64,000 nucleotides of DNA from Linnemannia elongata (taxonomy: Eukaryota > Mortierellomycota > Mortierellomycetes > Mortierellales > Mortierellaceae): assembly GCA_036320915.1 (NCBI GenBank), contig JAXBDG010000003.1, positions 1,240,001-1,304,000 on the forward strand, written 5' to 3'. Every line of letters starts with the position of its first letter. Position 1 is the first letter of the stretch. The position numbers were made by a program, and so were the translations under genes. Of this stretch, positions 48,140-58,876 are shown piece by piece. The notes under the pieces are model-generated. The model made no database searches. It was not told the origin of the DNA and worked only from the letters and a program-made list of their open reading frames with translations.

Positions 48140-48173
48140 ACACTTGCACACAAAGACCCACATTCACTTCAGC
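47813..48173. other. Short intergenic region with CA repeat
   Basis: 361 bases between PABA synthase and the transgelin gene on the same strand. It contains a TCACGTGG E-box-like site near 47953 and the long CA microsatellite listed separately, and no exon. Confidence 0.6.
48059..48134 (+). repeat. (CA)38 microsatellite
   Basis: 76 uninterrupted bases of CA, continued by an imperfect TACACACACTTGCACACA, ending only ~30 bases before the transgelin ATG. It therefore lies in the 5' UTR or core promoter. Such tracts form Z-DNA readily and vary in length between strains. Confidence 0.95.
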
Positions 48174-49460
48174 ATGAGCGACCAAAGAAAGTTCGGAATC
48201 GACAGAGGTACTTTTTACTTTGTTTCCTCAACACTGTGCACTCTCACTTCAAGACATCAGGCAACTCCGACTTAAGGAAGAAGCAGACGACTCACTAGAA
48301 CTTCTTGTTCGTTACTGGTCTCCATAGAAATCGCCGCTAAGCTTGCCTCCAAGTACGATGTTGGTCGAGAAGTAGAGGTAATCAACCGTCCTTAACGTTT
48401 TGCATTGATTGATATCTCAGAGTATATGAGCAAGGTCTAACCATGACAGAGAAACATGGCCTCATTGCTGTCTATTCTTTTTGTTCTGATAGGCACGGCA
48501 ATGGATTGAGACTGTTGTTGGCGAGCCCTTCCCATTTGAAGGGTTCCAGCAGTCGCTCAAGGACGGAGTCATCCTCTGCAAGTGAGTGCTATTCGGAAGA
48601 CTGTTGCAACCTTTTTTTGTTCAATTTTGAAATGCAATCTGACCGGATACTATTTTGTGCCCTCAACAGATTGATGAATGTACTCATCCCAGGATTTATC
48701 AAGATAAAGTCTTCCAAAATGCCCTTTGTCCAGGTACATTTTTCAAAATTATGAACTTTACTTTCTCGAGATGTCGATTAGGCGGCTGCAGGGAGTTTCA
48801 CGCAGAAAAGACCAACTTTGGAAGGCTAATCACCTCACTCGTGGTGCTTATACTTGCTAGATGGAGAATATTGCCAGGTTTCTGGAGGGCTGTGAAAAAC
48901 TTGGATGTCCGAAGCATGATCTTTTCCAGACCATCGACCTGTATGAGAACAAGAACCCAGGACAAGTGGTCGATGCCATCTGGTCTCTCTCACGGCATGC
49001 CGCCAAAGCTGGCTGCGACATACCGGTAACATCACAGTGCTTCAATGTGGCACGGAGTTTAAGCAGGGATTGAACTGTTGGGCCAAAGTTCGTAAAATAA
49101 CCTCTCCTTCTTCCTATCCTTACATTTGTTGGTGTGTAGATTCTGGGTCCCAAGCTATCTGACAAACATGTTCGTTCTTCTACTGCTGACCTAAGAGTTA
49201 TCGCACACAGTGTTTTTGTTCCATGTGGCGCAAGATATCCAAAAGTTACTACCGTTCCTAACGCTTTTGATTACTATTATTATTTTTTACCAACTTTTAC
49301 GGAATAGGAGGTGGAGTTCTCGGAGGAGGTACTGAATGCAGGAAAGACGGTCATCAACACCTATCAATACGGATACAGTGGCGGCGCCAACTTGTCAGGT
49401 CAGCGGTCAGGTCGTCGTGAGATTGGGGGCGTTGATCCTGGACGTACGCGGTCTCCTTAG
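48174..49460 (+). CDS. SCP1: Transgelin / calponin-homology actin-bundling protein
   Basis: Seven exons: 48174-48207, 48328-48377, 48493-48581, 48670-48733, 48861-49025, 49140-49169, 49308-49460; 194 residues. One type-3 calponin-homology domain: 'ARQWIETVVGEPFPFEGFQQ', 'LKDGVILCKLMN', 'FKIKSSKMPFVQMENIARFL' in spirit (here 'FIKIKSSKMPFVQ'), 'FQTIDLYENKNPGQVVDAI'. The C-terminal calponin-like tail 'QYGYSGGANLSGQRSG' is the second actin contact in yeast Scp1 and fission yeast Stg1. The protein bundles F-actin in cortical patches and rings. Exon 6 is a 30-base micro-exon (ILGPKLSDKH), supported because it supplies the conserved 'LGPKL.DKH' before 'EVEFSEEVLNAGK'. A CA repeat lies just upstream of the start. 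Confidence 0.93.
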
Positions 49461-49860
49461 GAAAACTCTTTGACATGTTTGAAACGCAACAAATATATCA
49501 GCAATGTTTAGTAATCCACGTTGGGAGCAAGGTCTAATTGTGAATACTATTGGGTGTAACTGGACTATTCTTTAGATATGTAACATGTAGCGAAGAATGG
49601 AAGAATACTACCAATTCTCCTACTGGCTCTCTAAAAGGTAGCCCACCTATACCTGGGACATGGTGCATAGTCGCGAACCGGACGCGCCTTTCTCACTCCA
49701 AAAATCCAAAACGCGTGATGTTTGATATTTTTTTAAAAAAAATTATGTGACGTAGTGCTCTTCCTCCCCCACCCCGCAACGGTACGGGAGGGACCCTTGT
49801 TCACAAAAGCACCCTTTCTCACTCATTTCACACAACCCAAGAAACCCCCAAGGAAAAGCC
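49461..49860. other. Intergenic region before the membrane-segment protein
   Basis: 400 bases between two plus-strand genes. It is AT-rich with a T-run and A-run near 49728-49745 and a C-rich patch just before the next start. No exon or RNA gene was recognised. Confidence 0.55.
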
Positions 49861-50829
49861 ATGTCAGATAGTATTGGACACGATGCAACACCGCATCCCC
49901 GGGATGCATCCCACAACAATCATGCCAACGACAGTGACAGCGACAGCGACAATGTCTCGACCCCTCAATTCCTTTCCCGACCCCACAGCCGTCAGGGCAA
50001 CACTTCTGCAACAGCAGGAACCGAGTCTGTGACCGTAACGGCTACGGCTACGACTACGACAACGACTACGACTACTGCCGCCAAGCCCCGTGAAGCCTTC
50101 CGCCCCTCAGTCTTCGGACAACACACCCGCACTAAGGAAAGCAAGTCGTCTTCATCGTCAAAGTCCAAGCGCTCCTCAGGAACAGTACTCCACAGCGAAG
50201 ACTCTGACAGCGATAGCAACTCGGACAATGAGAAGGAAGGTGGTCGTGGACGCAAAAAGAGCGGGAGCAGAAGAAGACGGTTCTCGGATTCCGCATCTCA
50301 CTTGCTGGCTCAGGCTCCTCCCGTCCCAGACTTGAGGTTCGACAACAATTATCGCAAGGCCCTGAATCAGATCTATGAGACCCACGCCAAAGAGTCTGCC
50401 CTCGCTACTGGCTCCTCCACCATTACCCTTGACGCATCCACGGACGAAAAGAAGCCAGCATCAGGAGCATTACAGCAGACACAGCAAGGAGGAAAGAGAG
50501 TCCCCTCGATCGCCGCAAGAGTAACGGTGATGACCCTCCGGGACATCATCATCATGCCCTTCATCCACGGCTTCTTCTGGGGATTCGGAACCATCCTGTT
50601 GACGCTCGTTGGACAACGGAGTCTGGTGTACCACGTCCAGCGGACCTGGCGTCAGATTTTTGGTGGGAACCCAGATGAGGTTGTTAACGCTTCCAGAGGT
50701 CAGCCCGCGAGGGTTCGTCGTATTGGGGGTGGTGGTGGAGGGTTTGGGTTGGGAGGTATTGGGTTGTCGAATGCTGGGTCTGCTGGTGTTGGAGCTGGAG
50801 GGTTTGCCAGACCTGGACATGTCTATTAG
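49861..50829 (+). CDS. Uncharacterised protein with one C-terminal membrane segment
   Basis: Single-exon, 322 residues; I do not recognise the family with certainty. Residues 1-150 are disordered: Ser/Asp repeats ('NDSDSDSDN'), a Thr run, a basic 'RKKSGSRRRRF'. Residues ~155-180 ('LRFDNNYRKALNQIYETH') may form a helix. The conserved-looking part is ~219-260: 'VMTLRDIIIMPFIHGFFWGF' followed by 'TILLTLVGQRSLVYHVQ' and 'RTWRQIFGG'. This gives one hydrophobic helix with a G-x-x-x-G-x-G pattern, then a basic amphipathic segment. The tail is Gly-rich (GGGGGFGLGG). The layout of a disordered acidic N-terminus and a single 'PFxxGxxxGFG' helix recalls the fungal mitochondrial outer-membrane import factor Mim1/Tom13, but the match is short and Mim1 is much smaller. 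It converges on the PPR gene. Confidence 0.7.
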   Translation: MSDSIGHDATPHPRDASHNNHANDSDSDSDNVSTPQFLSRPHSRQGNTSATAGTESVTVTATATTTTTTTTTAAKPREAFRPSVFGQHTRTKESKSSSSSKSKRSSGTVLHSEDSDSDSNSDNEKEGGRGRKKSGSRRRRFSDSASHLLAQAPPVPDLRFDNNYRKALNQIYETHAKESALATGSSTITLDASTDEKKPASGALQQTQQGGKRVPSIAARVTVMTLRDIIIMPFIHGFFWGFGTILLTLVGQRSLVYHVQRTWRQIFGGNPDEVVNASRGQPARVRRIGGGGGGFGLGGIGLSNAGSAGVGAGGFARPGHVY

Positions 50830-51141
50830 TCCTTACTATCTAATCCTTTTTGTTACAACTTTTCTCTCAAATCATAAAGCAAAATTGAAAAAGCAGAAAA
50901 CGCAACAGTAAACCACCAGGAGCGGGACAAGTACGATATTGAAATAGGCAAAAAAAAAAAAAGGCAAGAAAATGCGGGAAAATGTATTGCGGAAAAGAGA
51001 AAATGAAAACAAAATGAGAAAGAGTTTTTGTTCTATCAGAAAAGCAATGTCTACAGGGATGGATATGGTACAATGGTGGGGGATAAAAGAAAAAAAAATG
51101 GAAATGGGCGTCTACTACTCCTCTTCCTCCTGTCTCGGTCT
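50830..51141. other. Convergent 3' flank between membrane-segment protein and PPR gene
   Basis: 312 bases of A-rich sequence (several A runs, e.g. 50951-50962) between two stops facing each other. It probably holds both 3' ends. Nothing else was seen. Confidence 0.55.
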
Positions 51142-54100
51142 TTAAGTGGGTTTGCGCTTGCGCAAGAGATCATAGTACTCCTCCCGCTCCTGGAGAAACT
51201 TTTGACGCTCCATATCTTTCATCACAGACTTGAGGCGGCGCCATGGGCGGAAACCAGCAAACTTGGCCATTTTCTTGGCAGCATCGATAGGATCCGCAAG
51301 GGCATCCTTGCTGAAACCAGCAGAGGTGGCAAAGGTTGATCGCATAATGGCTTGAGGGCCAGTCACCACAAGCATACCCTCGGCAAGGGCTTCCAAAACA
51401 CGTGAGTAATCCTTCTGGATCATGTCCCACAAGATCTGGCGGTGGTGCTCCTCCAGGTTCTCGAATGGCTGAGGGTAGGGCTGGAGCTTGGCCTCGACAA
51501 GTTCCCTTCGTACATTATTGTGCTGAAAAGCGGTAGTGGTATCCGTGGCTCGGGATTTAGACTCGACTGCCGACGAGTTGGTGGTTTCCTGGTTGTCAGA
51601 AGGCAAACCCGACAGCTGCTTTGCATGGACGCCTTTTAACGACAGGAGATCCTCTAGACTGTCTGCCAAGGCCGCGAACGTCCTGGGTCGAGGGTAGAGC
51701 AGTGTTGCACCAAGCTTGGGCGTGATAGACTCATCGGCGGCGGAAATCGATTCCAGAGGAGCTCCTCGCTTGGAGACCGACGAATCAGAGAACTCCGTCA
51801 TGGCTCCAGAAGAACCTCTTCCGCTCTGAGAATCCAAGGAGATCGCGTCCAGGGTCTTGGTCGAAGACGAGTCGACGCCAGACTGTCTTGATTGCGCGGA
51901 AATGTATCCAGGGAGCAATTTGTCCTGGACAATCTCAAGTGAATCCAGCAGGAGACCGTTCCTGGCCAAAGCAATACAGTAGTCATTCCAGTTGGAGGAA
52001 TCAAACTGGAATCCAACCTCCTCAAGCTGTTTCCAGATCGCCTTGGCTTCCTGGATCCTTCCAGAGTAGGAGAGCGAGTCGAGGACAATCGAAACCGGTT
52101 GCTGTAGGATCCCTTGAAGCTTGGACGCCTTGGTCGACAGACGATCACTGATCCATTCAAAACTCACTGCCTTGGCGGGACCTGTATGATCTGAGTGACT
52201 CTGGACAGATCGCCACTTGTTAAGGAAGCGATCAAATAGCTCGTTCCAGATTCTCAGCACATTCTCGGCATCACCAGCGCGACGGTAAGAGTCCATCAGG
52301 ATCGTGAAGGTGACTGTGTTGGGCTCCAGTCCGCGGGCCTTGATTTCATCAAACATGGCCTTGGTGGCAACAAAGTTGCCCTCCTTGGCATAGGCATCAA
52401 GCAGCGGCGTGAAGGTCATCAAAGGGTTGGGCCGGGCAGACACTTTGAGAGGCTTCCGTTCGGTTCCGATGGTCGACAGATGGCCCTCCTGGGCCTGATC
52501 AGACACAAAGTCCCGGTCAAAAGAGTCGGGTGAGCTCGCACTGGCTCGGTCATGACTCTTGTTGATCCCGAGCTGCTTCAGCTCCTCGCTCTCCATAGAC
52601 TCATCCTCCTCGTCCCCGACAACAACCAGACCACGACTCTTGAGGATCTTGTTCAGGAAATCACGGCCCTCACGGATCTCGCCTCGCTTGGCGTGGGCTT
52701 GGAGCAGAGCGGCGTAGGTCATAAAGTTGGGTATCAGACCTGAGCGGATCATGTTCTTGTAGATTGCCTGGGATTCCTGGAAGCCTCCGTTATCAAGATA
52801 GCCCTTCATTAGGATCGTCTGCGCTAGGACATTGTGGCTGAATCCGTCCTCCTCCATCGTATCGTAAAGTCGTTGAGCTGCAGGCATGTCGCCGTCCTTG
52901 ACCAATCCGAACAGGAGATTAGAGTAGATATAGCTGTTGGGCTTGAGATCCTCCGAGCGCATGGCGTCATAGATGGACAGCATCTGAGTCAGGTCTCCGT
53001 GTCGGGCGTATGCGTTGAGCAGGATTCCGAAAATGACCTCGTTCGGCATGATGTTCGCCTGGATCATCTCCCTGTAGACGGTCTGGGCGCTCAGCATATC
53101 CTCCGCGGTACAATAGACGTGCATCATCGATCCGTAGGCAAAGGCGTTAGGCTTGACCCCATGGACTCCGACCATCTCGTTCCAAAAGGCCTCGGCACCA
53201 TCGGTATCTCCACGGATGGCAAAGAGACTGAGGATGCTTGAAAATGTAAACTTGTCCGGCCGAATGCCATCGCCTACCATCTGCCGAAACACTCGAAACG
53301 CGCCGTCAAGGTCGCTCTGACGCTGGAAAGCACGGATAAGGATGTTGTAGTTGACGGTGTTGGGCTCCATCTGCTTGGAAAGCTCGTTGAAGAGCTGGAC
53401 ACTTTTGGCGGAGTCAAGCGAGACACTCTGGAGAAGTGCGCTGAAGGTATATTCGTTCGAGGGGACGCCGCTGGCGTTCATCTGCCCCACAAGCTGCCTG
53501 GTCATGTCGTAGTCGCCCATCGCTCCAACCGCCTCCAGCATAGGACCGAGGGTCTTGTTGGTCGGAACAAGGCCAGCTGCAAGGACTTCCTGATAAACCC
53601 GCTGAGCTTCCCGTAAGTTTCCAGCCTTGGAATGTGCGTCGATGATGGCCGCATATGTGTCCTCCATTGGTTTAAGCCCCTGCCTTCTCATTAAGTCGAG
53701 CGTGTAATCCATGTAGTCGAACTTTTGACCGCGTCCGAATCGGTGAATGACTGTGGTGTAAAATCCATGACTGAAGACAAGACCGTCCTTTGAAAGTGTC
53801 CCCAAAGCGCCAAAGACCTGGTGGAGTCGAGATCGATCCAGAAGAAATACCAGAAGGTACTCGACGACTTGCCGATTGCGAGCGGTTCCTTCACCCTCGA
53901 TCCACTTCAACACATCCGCAGCAAGCTTCCTGGCACGACTCGTCCGTCCCTGAAAGTACGTTGAGTATCCGTCGACATCGAATGAAGATTTGACAAGCTG
54001 GCTGTAAAGTCCTAGAACTTTCCTCATCTCGGCGTTCGTGTCGCACAGCTGAACAAGCTCCGAAAAAAACCGCCGGCGTCCTTGAATCTGCCACGTCGCA

Positions 54101-55188
54101 GCTTTGATTTGGTCTGCAGGCATATGGTCTGTTGCCTGGCGCATGAGGATCTCGAATGGTTCCTGAGGAAGTTGCTTGCCGATCTCGTTCACATCCAGCG
54201 CCACTTGGAGCATCATCTCCATCGCCTCCTCGCTCTGGTGGGACTGAGCCAAGACTTGAAAAAGGGCAATGATGTCGTCGGATTGGACTTGAGGAAGAAG
54301 TTGAGACTGAACAATCTTGGTGTAAACACCCCACAGTACAGGGACAGAAGACCTGAGGATCATCTTCTCTCGCAACTCAGTCATCATCGCACGCCTATCC
54401 TCATAGCTTAGTCCATTTGTGGGTCGGCCTTCCTGGGGAGCGAATGAGCGCCTTGATCGGGTCGAGTGTAGGTACCTCCTCGAAGCAATGTGGTTGCTTG
54501 AGGTATTGCGGCAGTTCCAGACTGAACATGATGATATGCTCCTGGGTGAAATCCGTGCCTGAGATCCTGACGTGCCAGGTACCGAGAGAGGAATTGTGAT
54601 CGACTCTTGAGCGGCAAGTCGTTGCGCAGATCCTGAGAAGGCGATGTCCGGGTGGAGGTAAGCTCTGGCAGACGTTCTCTTGCCTCGATGAATGCTGTCG
54701 ACGACAATGCAGGGTTGCGACCCGAACATAGATTGCTGTGAGAGGGCCTCTTTCTGTGAGCAGTTCCGAATCCCTTCTGAGACCATAGACGTAGCAGCTG
54801 ACTTGTCCGTGAATACCTGAACGGAAAACGATCGCTGAGGTGTGCTGTGTCGGTGGCGGACCTGGGAGGTGTGCGATGGCGAAGCGAACGGTCTAGATAT
54901 CCTGGGGTTCATGCTGCATGAATGTGTAAAGAAGGCCTCCCATGATGGCTCGCTGTGCTGTATCCTGCTGGTGGTTGATAACGTCGATACATTCGTTGGG
55001 CGACTCGATCTGCCGACACTGGTTGCTGGCAAGGCGTAAGCTTTGCTATTGGAAGAGAAGGATCGAGATTCTGAGGCTCCTGTCCGGATCTTGTGTCCTG
55101 GTAGTCCAGTCAGACAATTCTTGGACCGCGAAGGGATGCCCATGGCCACCGACAGAACATTGGCCGCGCGGCTGGAAGAACACGACAT
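51142..55188 (-). CDS. Large pentatricopeptide-repeat (PPR) protein, probably mitochondrial
   Basis: Single-exon, 1348 residues. The N-terminus is rich in Arg, Ser and Lys with few acids ('SRSKNCLTGLPGHKIRTG', 'RHRHSTPQRSFSVQVF'), as expected of a mitochondrial presequence. From ~470 to ~985 there are at least a dozen 35-residue PPR units, for example 'VNYNILIRAFQRQSDLDGAF', 'FTFSSILSLFAIRGDTDGAE' and 'VIFGILLNAYARHGDLTQML', each with the canonical helix pair. PPR proteins bind single-stranded RNA one base per repeat and control processing or translation of organellar transcripts; fungal examples are Pet309 and cya-5. Residues ~850-905 hold a non-repeat insert. No endonuclease or DYW domain is visible. 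The C-terminus is basic ('FRPWRRLKSVMKDMERQKF'). The target transcript cannot be stated without matching the repeat code. Confidence 0.88.
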   Translation of the reverse strand: MSCSSSRAANVLSVAMGIPSRSKNCLTGLPGHKIRTGASESRSFSSNSKAYALPATSVGRSSRPTNVSTLSTTSRIQHSEPSWEAFFTHSCSMNPRISRPFASPSHTSQVRHRHSTPQRSFSVQVFTDKSAATSMVSEGIRNCSQKEALSQQSMFGSQPCIVVDSIHRGKRTSARAYLHPDIAFSGSAQRLAAQESITIPLSVPGTSGSQARISPRSISSCSVWNCRNTSSNHIASRRYLHSTRSRRSFAPQEGRPTNGLSYEDRRAMMTELREKMILRSSVPVLWGVYTKIVQSQLLPQVQSDDIIALFQVLAQSHQSEEAMEMMLQVALDVNEIGKQLPQEPFEILMRQATDHMPADQIKAATWQIQGRRRFFSELVQLCDTNAEMRKVLGLYSQLVKSSFDVDGYSTYFQGRTSRARKLAADVLKWIEGEGTARNRQVVEYLLVFLLDRSRLHQVFGALGTLSKDGLVFSHGFYTTVIHRFGRGQKFDYMDYTLDLMRRQGLKPMEDTYAAIIDAHSKAGNLREAQRVYQEVLAAGLVPTNKTLGPMLEAVGAMGDYDMTRQLVGQMNASGVPSNEYTFSALLQSVSLDSAKSVQLFNELSKQMEPNTVNYNILIRAFQRQSDLDGAFRVFRQMVGDGIRPDKFTFSSILSLFAIRGDTDGAEAFWNEMVGVHGVKPNAFAYGSMMHVYCTAEDMLSAQTVYREMIQANIMPNEVIFGILLNAYARHGDLTQMLSIYDAMRSEDLKPNSYIYSNLLFGLVKDGDMPAAQRLYDTMEEDGFSHNVLAQTILMKGYLDNGGFQESQAIYKNMIRSGLIPNFMTYAALLQAHAKRGEIREGRDFLNKILKSRGLVVVGDEEDESMESEELKQLGINKSHDRASASSPDSFDRDFVSDQAQEGHLSTIGTERKPLKVSARPNPLMTFTPLLDAYAKEGNFVATKAMFDEIKARGLEPNTVTFTILMDSYRRAGDAENVLRIWNELFDRFLNKWRSVQSHSDHTGPAKAVSFEWISDRLSTKASKLQGILQQPVSIVLDSLSYSGRIQEAKAIWKQLEEVGFQFDSSNWNDYCIALARNGLLLDSLEIVQDKLLPGYISAQSRQSGVDSSSTKTLDAISLDSQSGRGSSGAMTEFSDSSVSKRGAPLESISAADESITPKLGATLLYPRPRTFAALADSLEDLLSLKGVHAKQLSGLPSDNQETTNSSAVESKSRATDTTTAFQHNNVRRELVEAKLQPYPQPFENLEEHHRQILWDMIQKDYSRVLEALAEGMLVVTGPQAIMRSTFATSAGFSKDALADPIDAAKKMAKFAGFRPWRRLKSVMKDMERQKFLQEREEYYDLLRKRKPT

Positions 55189-58085
55189 TGGATCACTCGC
55201 GTATCAGTCGTCTCGGCGAAGTAATCCGGGGATGTTGACTATCGACATAGATGAGGTTTATTAGTACCTGAGTATTAATTGTATAAGTGCTGCTTTGGTT
55301 CCGAGTTGGTGAGCGAGGAGGCCATGGCGCGACTAGTATTGCATACCTGGCGCTCTGGTGCCTGAACAAAAAGGGTAAAAAAAGAAAGTTTAGAGTGGTG
55401 GAATGTGCCTGAAAATAAGAATGAGGGTAGATGTAGGTCCTTGAGGTGGAAGGACGAATGCAGAAGGAAGGAGGAAGAAAGACTGAGGAAGGATGAAAAA
55501 GAGAAAAGACGCGAGAGGAGGAGGAGCTAGGAGGGAAGCATTCAAAGTTTCGGCATGGGTAGCAAGGAAGGGTGAAAGGCCGAATCCGCGACCCCCTTTT
55601 TGGCTTACCCGCCTGGTGGTTGTTTTCTTCAGTCCGAGGATGGGTGGCTGAAGCCGCATTTCTGTGTTCTGGATAAACAACTGCCACGTGATCAAATTGT
55701 GATCTACATCCTTTCTAGTATGAAGGCACGGAAAAGTGAAACCATTACATTCATACATGCATATATGCATAACTCCGAACATACTCAAGCTATGAGAAAA
55801 GACACGAGTTCGAGGATAGACCAAAGGTAATATTCTCCTTCTTCCGTACAACAAGGCGCCGAAGCCGCTCCTCCGAGTCATTCTTCGATTGGCATGCTAA
55901 CCATGTAGACCATGCCGTCAACGACCTTGTAATACCTGTTCACCCTTTCATAAGGAGTCGTCCAAGAAGATAATTGTCATCCACGCTTATCCACGTTGTA
56001 CCTAAAACATGTTACCGTGCCTGACTGTGTATTTATTGCTTGGGAAGAGATTATAGTTCTATAAGAACAAGCGCGCAACGCCAAGGAAAGAAGCATACTA
56101 ACCAACGGGTACGCAAAACGCATAGAAGATTGCCTTTGCTTGTTAAAGCGACAAGCATACACTCCTCTATGTTTGTTGTCATCTCTTTATTCTTTTCACA
56201 AAAAACGTCTGATATGCTCTGGTATGGTGATGGTCGCCAGGGCTTGGCATCAAGAGCTTTTTTGCTCAAAAGCAAAAGAAAAACTATGACATGGTGAAGT
56301 TGTGGTGTCCGTGAAATAGAGAAATGAAAAGGGCGCGTGCTAGTGCGTTTGGAACTGCTTTGATGATTAAGATTTAATACATAAATCGTTCAAGCACATG
56401 GTCAGTTGCGCTTCGTGCGTCGTTGCTATTCCTGCGAAGCACACGCCTTCATTGCTCTTCCCTAGATTCGCCGAAGATTTTGAATGAAAAACTGCAGACA
56501 GTTGGCGCTGTCCGTTGTTGTCGTTGTCGTCTCCGTTGTTCCTATCCAATCTCCGTTCGTTGAGGCATTTGTTCTTTTTTACTTAGAAGCATTAGTTAAA
56601 TGAGAGCTGGGGGTCGGACTCAGATAAGATAGTCCCAATTAGATAGTAACGGAACCGATGCGAACCTCGCTCCCTCTTTGTTGTCGTTTCCTACCGAGAA
56701 GGAAAGAACGACAATTCTTTCGGTCAGGTTCGCTTGAATATGCTTACACTGACAAGCCTACAGAAATACGACCAGAAGAAAAATTCGGGTCGGATGAAGA
56801 AAAAAATATTACAAGGTGGTCCGTTCACCACGCACTCTTTTGGGGCTATTTCTGCAAAAGAAAGACAAACAGACGACCTCCAATCAAGTCCTTGTACATT
56901 AGGGACCAGCAGGAAGGGGGGAAAGTAACGATGAACGAGAAAGAGACAAGGAAAAACGCGGCATAAATCAATCCTGCACTAGTGCATTGTCCTGTGCCAT
57001 TGTGGAGAACAATGTGTGGAAGACAGTGAAAGCGGGAAGACTACTTTGAGATGTTGCTCTAGAGTAGTAAAACATTTGTGGATGTCGCCAAGCATGGCAG
57101 GTGGAGGTTCGAATCATGAGTAAACAGGACAAAAAAAGCAACCCCATGGTAGGTTATTGAGTGAATGATGGAGAGGTTTTAATGGATGTGAGCGGCACAT
57201 GTGGCTGCCAAGACCGGGTTCCCGTCAGTAGAGTTAGTTCATTGGTGCGCGTTCGTAAGCATTGCCTCTGTGTCAACTGTATGGTTGTGTGATGCAATAT
57301 AGAGTGTATGATGGCATAATGGTCATTGGCAACAATGCAACGGTAGCTTAGAAAAATATAGCAAAGAAAGAAGAGGTCAAGAGGATGTCATCTTTTGTTG
57401 TATGTCTGCCTGTCTGTCTGCGGAGAAGGTGGATAGGATTTCCCCCAACAATTAGAATTCTTCTGCCGGAGATCGCATAATAATAATAAAAAAACAAGTG
57501 CGGTTTTTTGTACCCCACTGACCAGTGCAAACAAGGCCCGCATCCAAGGGCGAATAAGGTTCTGTCAAGGCCGTCGTTCCTTCTCTTCTTCCACATTCAC
57601 AACTCACAATTCACTCTTCCACATCCCACACCTCTATTGATAGGGCAAGGTCAGAACGACCAGTGAACAACGATGAGGACGACAGGAATGGCATGAAATG
57701 AGACAAAGTCAAAAGACATAGGAACGAACAGGCGGGGCAATTAATTGTCAAAAGTTTGACATGAGCCATGGTCGTGAACATGAACAAAGCGCGATAGGGA
57801 TTCCGATGGTATCAGTGGCCAAGAGACAGGTGGGGAAAGGAGGGGAGGCCGAAGCAATTGTCAAGGTCGATCGATGAAAGTATATGAAAGAAATAAAGAA
57901 AAAAAAAGTTGATGCGTTAAAGTGTCCGTCCATGTTTCGTTTTTTTATTATTTCATCGGTCTGTGTTCCTTTTCTTCACTTCTCTTCTCTCTTCTTTTCT
58001 CTTTCCTCATCTTCCTCTTCCATATCTTCCTCTCTTCAATAGTTCGTTCTCTCTTACTACATTTCCACCTCTGCCTTCTGTCTAC

Positions 58086-58109
58086 CAGTCAGTCAGTCAG
58101 TCAGTCAGT
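58086..58109 (+). repeat. (CAGT)6 tetranucleotide repeat
   Basis: Six tandem CAGT units upstream of the acyltransferase gene, in non-coding DNA. Confidence 0.85.
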
Positions 58110-58785
58110 GACCCCCCTTGATCCTCCTCCAACAACAGCAACACACACTCACAACGCCCATTGAGGACGGGACCAATTGAGTCGTTATCTTTCCTGTTTT
58201 TTTTGTTCTTAGATTGTAGATCCATAGTCAATGGTAGTCGTAGCCTTTTCTTTTTCTTTTTTTTCTTGTTATAGTTGTAGATAGTTATTAGCTGTAGCTT
58301 GTAGCATTCTTTTATTTCCCTTTTTCTTGCTTCAATTGCGCTCAGTTGGCCCGAGTGGATTCAGTATCACCTGTAGTGGGTGTGCGAAAACCATTTATCA
58401 GGATTGCCCTTTTTTTTTGGTTACCTTTCCCTTTTCCTTCCGTCAATATTCTCTTCTTTGCCCTTCATTCTACCCCAGACAACTTCATACTGACGACAGG
58501 CAGAAACACCACGAAAAAAAAGACCCACCCCCATAATTATTTTTTCCTTTTTTTTTTTTACTCACTCACCCTCTCCATCAACTCCTCCCTACTCTCCTCC
58601 CACCACCTTCTCCTACTCTTTCTTGCCTTCTTTCTACTGTCTTTCTCCCTTTCTCCTTCATTCTTTCGCTCTCTCAACCCCGCCTGCCTTTGTAGACATC
58701 GCCTTGCACGGACTCTTCATAGGAACAGAAAGGAACAGGATCAGGACCCTTTCTTTTTTTTTTGCTCTGATCACCCCCACTCCGA

Positions 58786-58786
<1 letters not shown>

Positions 58787-58821
<35 letters not shown>
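58787..58821 (+). repeat. (AAC)n trinucleotide repeat in acyltransferase leader
   Basis: About eleven AAC units followed by three ACG units, ending ~50 bases before the acyltransferase ATG at 58877, so in its 5' UTR. A frame from further upstream reads it as poly-Asn, but the conserved protein starts after it. Confidence 0.8.
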
Positions 58822-58876
58822 CGACGACGACTGTTCGTCTCCCAACACAATCCATTCAACAGAAAAACATAACACC

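Larger units (their letters stand above)
55189..58876. other. Gene-poor 3.7-kb divergent intergenic region
   Basis: Between the PPR gene and the acyltransferase, whose starts point away from each other. Open frames are short, mutually overlapping and without a recognisable motif. Seen: CT-rich blocks (57970-58060, 58600-58680), a (CAGT)6 array, an (AAC)n run in the acyltransferase leader, a CACGTG site near 55686, and a B-box-like GGTTCGAATC near 57106 that does not fold into a tRNA. I cannot exclude a small spliced gene or a decayed element here. Confidence 0.5.

Noticed and set aside
55390..55881. 163-residue minus-strand open frame upstream of the PPR gene
   Set aside because: Low complexity, CT-rich and without motif; it does not join in phase to the PPR frame with an obvious intron.
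57095..57125. B-box-like GGTTCGAATC, possible tRNA
   Set aside because: The flanking bases do not pair as a T stem, and no acceptor or anticodon arm can be drawn.
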